Shown piece after piece: positions 5,963 to 5,971 of a stretch of 5,971 nt of DNA (within the stretch, counting starts at the first letter, position 1; each line of letters opens with the position of its first letter). Location of the stretch: the NCBI GenBank assembly GCA_012521455.1, contig JAAYMJ010000355.1, forward strand, positions 1 through 5,971. The letters are read 5' to 3'. The notes under the pieces were generated by a model. That model had not been told where the DNA came from and ran no database searches. It saw only the letters and a list, made by a program, of their open reading frames with translations. The stretch is from Clostridiaceae bacterium. Lineage in GTDB: Bacteria > Bacillota > Clostridia > UMGS1883 > JAAYMJ01. The position numbers and the translations under genes are program-made.

Positions 5963-5971
5963 GAATAGGAA

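Noticed and set aside
5857..5971. Classical PyrR RNA-binding loop in the pyrB leader.
   Set aside because: I could not find the conserved loop in the visible leader; it may lie beyond the window, so this is no proof of absence.
1..5971. CRISPR array, insertion sequence, tRNA or rRNA, or a novel defence-type system.
   Set aside because: Coding genes with clear housekeeping motifs fill nearly all the window; no direct-repeat arrays, transposase or RNA gene signatures were seen.

Overview
The window holds most of a de novo pyrimidine (UMP) biosynthesis operon, all on the minus strand and read from right to left: pyrB, pyrC, pyrF, pyrK, pyrD, a histidine-phosphatase-family gene, and the first 117 codons of pyrE, which runs off the left edge. 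A PyrK/PyrD pair (class 1B, NAD-linked dihydroorotate dehydrogenase), the long type-2 PyrF, strong AGGAGG-type ribosome binding sites mixed with GTG/TTG starts, and the gene order itself suggest a Gram-positive anaerobe of the Bacillota, most likely a clostridial lineage. The species cannot be named from the sequence.

Layout. Positions 5971-5857 are the 3' end of the leader: a T7 tract, a strong 13-position hairpin that buries an AGGAGG sequence, a possible 10-codon TTG-started leader ORF, and the pyrB ribosome binding site. pyrB (5856-4915) overlaps pyrC (4931-3639). pyrF follows (3614-2688) after 24 nt, then pyrK (2674-1931) after 13 nt. pyrK overlaps pyrD (1938-1027) by 8 nt, and pyrD overlaps the phosphatase gene (1030-365) by 4 nt. 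pyrE starts at 351, 13 nt later. No terminator or gap large enough for an internal promoter was seen, so the genes are probably one transcript.

Together PyrB and PyrC make dihydroorotate from carbamoyl phosphate and aspartate, PyrD/PyrK oxidise it to orotate, PyrE adds the ribose phosphate from PRPP, and PyrF decarboxylates OMP to UMP. Carbamoyl phosphate synthetase (carAB), pyrI and pyrR are not in the window. The one member with no assigned step is the histidine phosphatase between pyrD and pyrE.

Most of the window is conventional. The parts worth a second look are the leader hairpin with its occluded Shine-Dalgarno sequence, the unexplained phosphatase, and the G7 tract at the pyrB/pyrC overlap.
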